Source: Marsupella aquatica (Eukaryota > Marchantiophyta). Taken from it: a stretch of 64,000 bases of DNA. The position numbers were made by a program, and so were the translations under genes. The stretch is from contig OZ316891.1 in NCBI GenBank assembly GCA_973895155.1, forward strand, positions 17,608,001 through 17,672,000, written 5' to 3'. This document shows, piece by piece, positions 59,526-64,000 of this stretch (positions are counted from its first letter, which is position 1; the number at the start of each line of letters is the position of its first letter). The notes under the pieces are model-generated. The model worked only from the letters and a program-made list of their open reading frames with translations, was not told the origin of the DNA and did no database searches.

Positions 59526-61422
59526 GTGAAACCTCTTCGCTTCCCTTATCCAATTTGAATTGTTTGTTGCATTGCTGTGCAGTCGGGAAAAAAATTGTGC
59601 TTTTGACAAAAAGCTTGTTCCTGAGGCGAGAAGAGGGCATTTCAGAGAATTAGCTTTCTGCTAATGGAAAGGTATCGCGAGCAGGAGAGGTTAGGTTTTC
59701 TATTCCTCCGACTCGCTCCTGCTGTAATACCTGGATAAGAATCTTCTATAATGGGCATGGCAACCTTGAGCATCATCATCAGCATCCCGTAATGAGCATA
59801 TGAAAGATTTGTGACTCCGGTGCAGAATCATGCAGTTTCATCTCACAAAGTGACTTGCTGCGAGTAGGTTGTAGGGTTGGTGTGGTGACAGACATTACTG
59901 TGAAAATTCATTCGAGGTCACGCTAGGAATGGGTCCTGTGTGGCCTGCGTGAAGTAATAAAGCATTGAGGACCTTTTTCGTGATTATAAAGGTGGAATGA
60001 CATAATGAAGATGGTCCTTTTTGTTTGGTAGATAAAGTTTGATATGTTCGAGAGCATAAATACCTATTTGAATTCCCATGTCCAGAAATTCAGGGTTTGT
60101 TTGAAACTCACAGGAAACTCTCCACAAAGGTTGTGTTGAAAGGTTCCATCTTAGGATGCTGGAACAGGAAGATATTTTGGTTGTGATCCCTTTCAAGGAT
60201 TTTAAAAGTTAAAGCACCCAGTATTTCTATGTGGAACATGGTATTCCAAATAGGACTTGGTTAGGGTCATGACTCAGACCATAATCAAGCCAGGTTCAAA
60301 TTATGGTGTGATCCATTCTTGATGAAAAATGACCCTGTCGTGTGTCCGCCATCTCGGCCAACTAAACTGAAAACAGCTATGATAGTTGGTCCGCGACACC
60401 TACGGGTGGGCTTGATGGTTTCGATCTCTTCTGGACTAGTCCTCACGTGATGGGATCTAAGTAGTAAAATGAACTGCTGCACTGCACTGAACAGATAGAT
60501 TGCACACCAATTCAAGTGGATTTCCAGCCGAGCCGGTTTGGCAAGTTCAAAGTCCGTCAAATGTACAGTACTACACACCAGAAAATTAGTTAAAGTCTGG
60601 TCTCATCATGGACGGATCATTCCTGGGAACCTTCATTTAGGAATCAGATTTTTTAACATAAATTATGGCCAATCTGATGTGAAATCGCGGTGACAATATA
60701 GAGCATATATTGTGGCTGGCACAGGACTTGCATTTGTGGTCAATGAACAAACAAGTGCGACTTAACAATAGGAGACAACATCCTCTCTTCGACTCAATTC
60801 CACACTTGTGCAAGTGTGGAATTTGATGAACGTTTAGTTATCAAAAAGTATCTTTCGTACCTTTGCAGTCATAAACCCACCCTTTGATAAAATCATTCAA
60901 CAGGATAATAACCATGCCAGACCGGAAGAGGGGACACCAATTGTCACCTTACCTCATTAGAGTAGGCAAAGGTAAAAATGTTCCAACGTTCCCGTTTCGC
61001 AAATGGGTAAAAACTATTTCAGGTCTTCAGAAGCAGTGACGGTCAATCGATCTTCCATTTAGAAACGGATCACGGGCCTCGGTGTTCTGGTAGGTTTGCC
61101 CGGGTGTGAGCTAGAAAATATCCTTACCATGTCATTTCTCCAGTGCGGTCTATGACTACTCGGAAGTTAACAATCCAGCACCCCAACTAAGAATACCAAG
61201 ACTACACATGGATTTGACTGTCGGCGCCAGAGATGCACTACACCATTCATGTTCATGACAATCACTACAAGCTTTTGTCAAATCATTTTGTCCATATCGT
61301 ACATGTATATATGGAAAGATTTTAAATTGAATGTTGACAACAAATATCATTTAGTGTACAAATGGCCACCTTGTTTCTCCATTTTAAGTGCCCAATTCCC
61401 ATCGTCAGCGAGAAAAGCAAAT
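59526..61422. other. Intergenic between gamma-CA and FtsH 3' ends
   Basis: This is the shared 3' flank of two convergent genes. No domain-bearing frame was found; short frames on the minus strand (59984-60196, 60285-60578) are unrecognisable. Confidence 0.45.

Positions 61423-64000
<2,578 letters not shown>

Overview
This window is nuclear DNA of a plant. Every confident gene has a land-plant or algal homologue, most genes are split by GT-AG introns, several products start with plastid-type leader sequences, and long gene-poor stretches hold LTR, MITE-like and tandem repeats. Two markers tie it to the green lineage: tandem CURT1 thylakoid-curvature genes and a VAR2-type FtsH. The intron sizes and the large genic/intergenic mix would suit a bryophyte or another non-seed plant, but I cannot name the species from the sequence.

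Layout: (1) 265-333 (+) is probably the last exon of a gene that begins outside the window. (2) 4496-7888 (+) is a seven-exon HAD-type phosphatase. (3) 17280-23045 (+) is a seven-exon gene for a predicted 1524-residue protein with a very long acidic, internally repeated N-terminal part and a C-terminal CRAL-TRIO (Sec14-like) domain. (4) 24375-35070 is a tandem segmental duplication, each copy holding an intact six-exon CURT1 gene on the minus strand; copy B later gained a small transposon. (5) 37798-41329 (-) is a nine-exon organellar RsmI-type 16S rRNA methyltransferase. (6) 45234-47144 (+) is an intronless biosynthetic threonine deaminase. (7) 50754-53645 (-) is a membrane-anchored PC-esterase/NXPE-like protein. 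(8) 58719-59525 (+) is an intronless mitochondrial gamma-carbonic-anhydrase-type protein. (9) 61423-64000 (-) is the 3' part of a chloroplast FtsH protease, cut by the window end.

The genes do not form an operon. Four or five products are expected in plastids (two CURT1, FtsH, threonine deaminase, probably RsmI), one in mitochondrial complex I (gamma-CA), one in the secretory pathway (PC-esterase) and one on membranes (Sec14-like). FtsH and CURT1 both act on thylakoid membranes, but nothing in the sequence shows linked control.

The intergenic DNA holds a solo LTR with a perfect 5-bp target duplication and an inverted relative beside it, tRNA-like and primer-binding-site-like sequences, several foldback elements, a purine-rich minisatellite, an eight-unit satellite upstream of the gamma-CA gene, and many two-copy tandem duplications of about 45-130 bp. 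I found no convincing new multi-gene system. The most unusual items are the repeat-bearing Sec14-like protein, the duplicated CURT1 locus with its dated insertion, a GC-AG intron inside the FtsH P-loop, and an unidentified two-exon coding stretch after threonine deaminase. Exon boundaries were read by eye from splice consensus and frame continuity; no transcript or database search was available.
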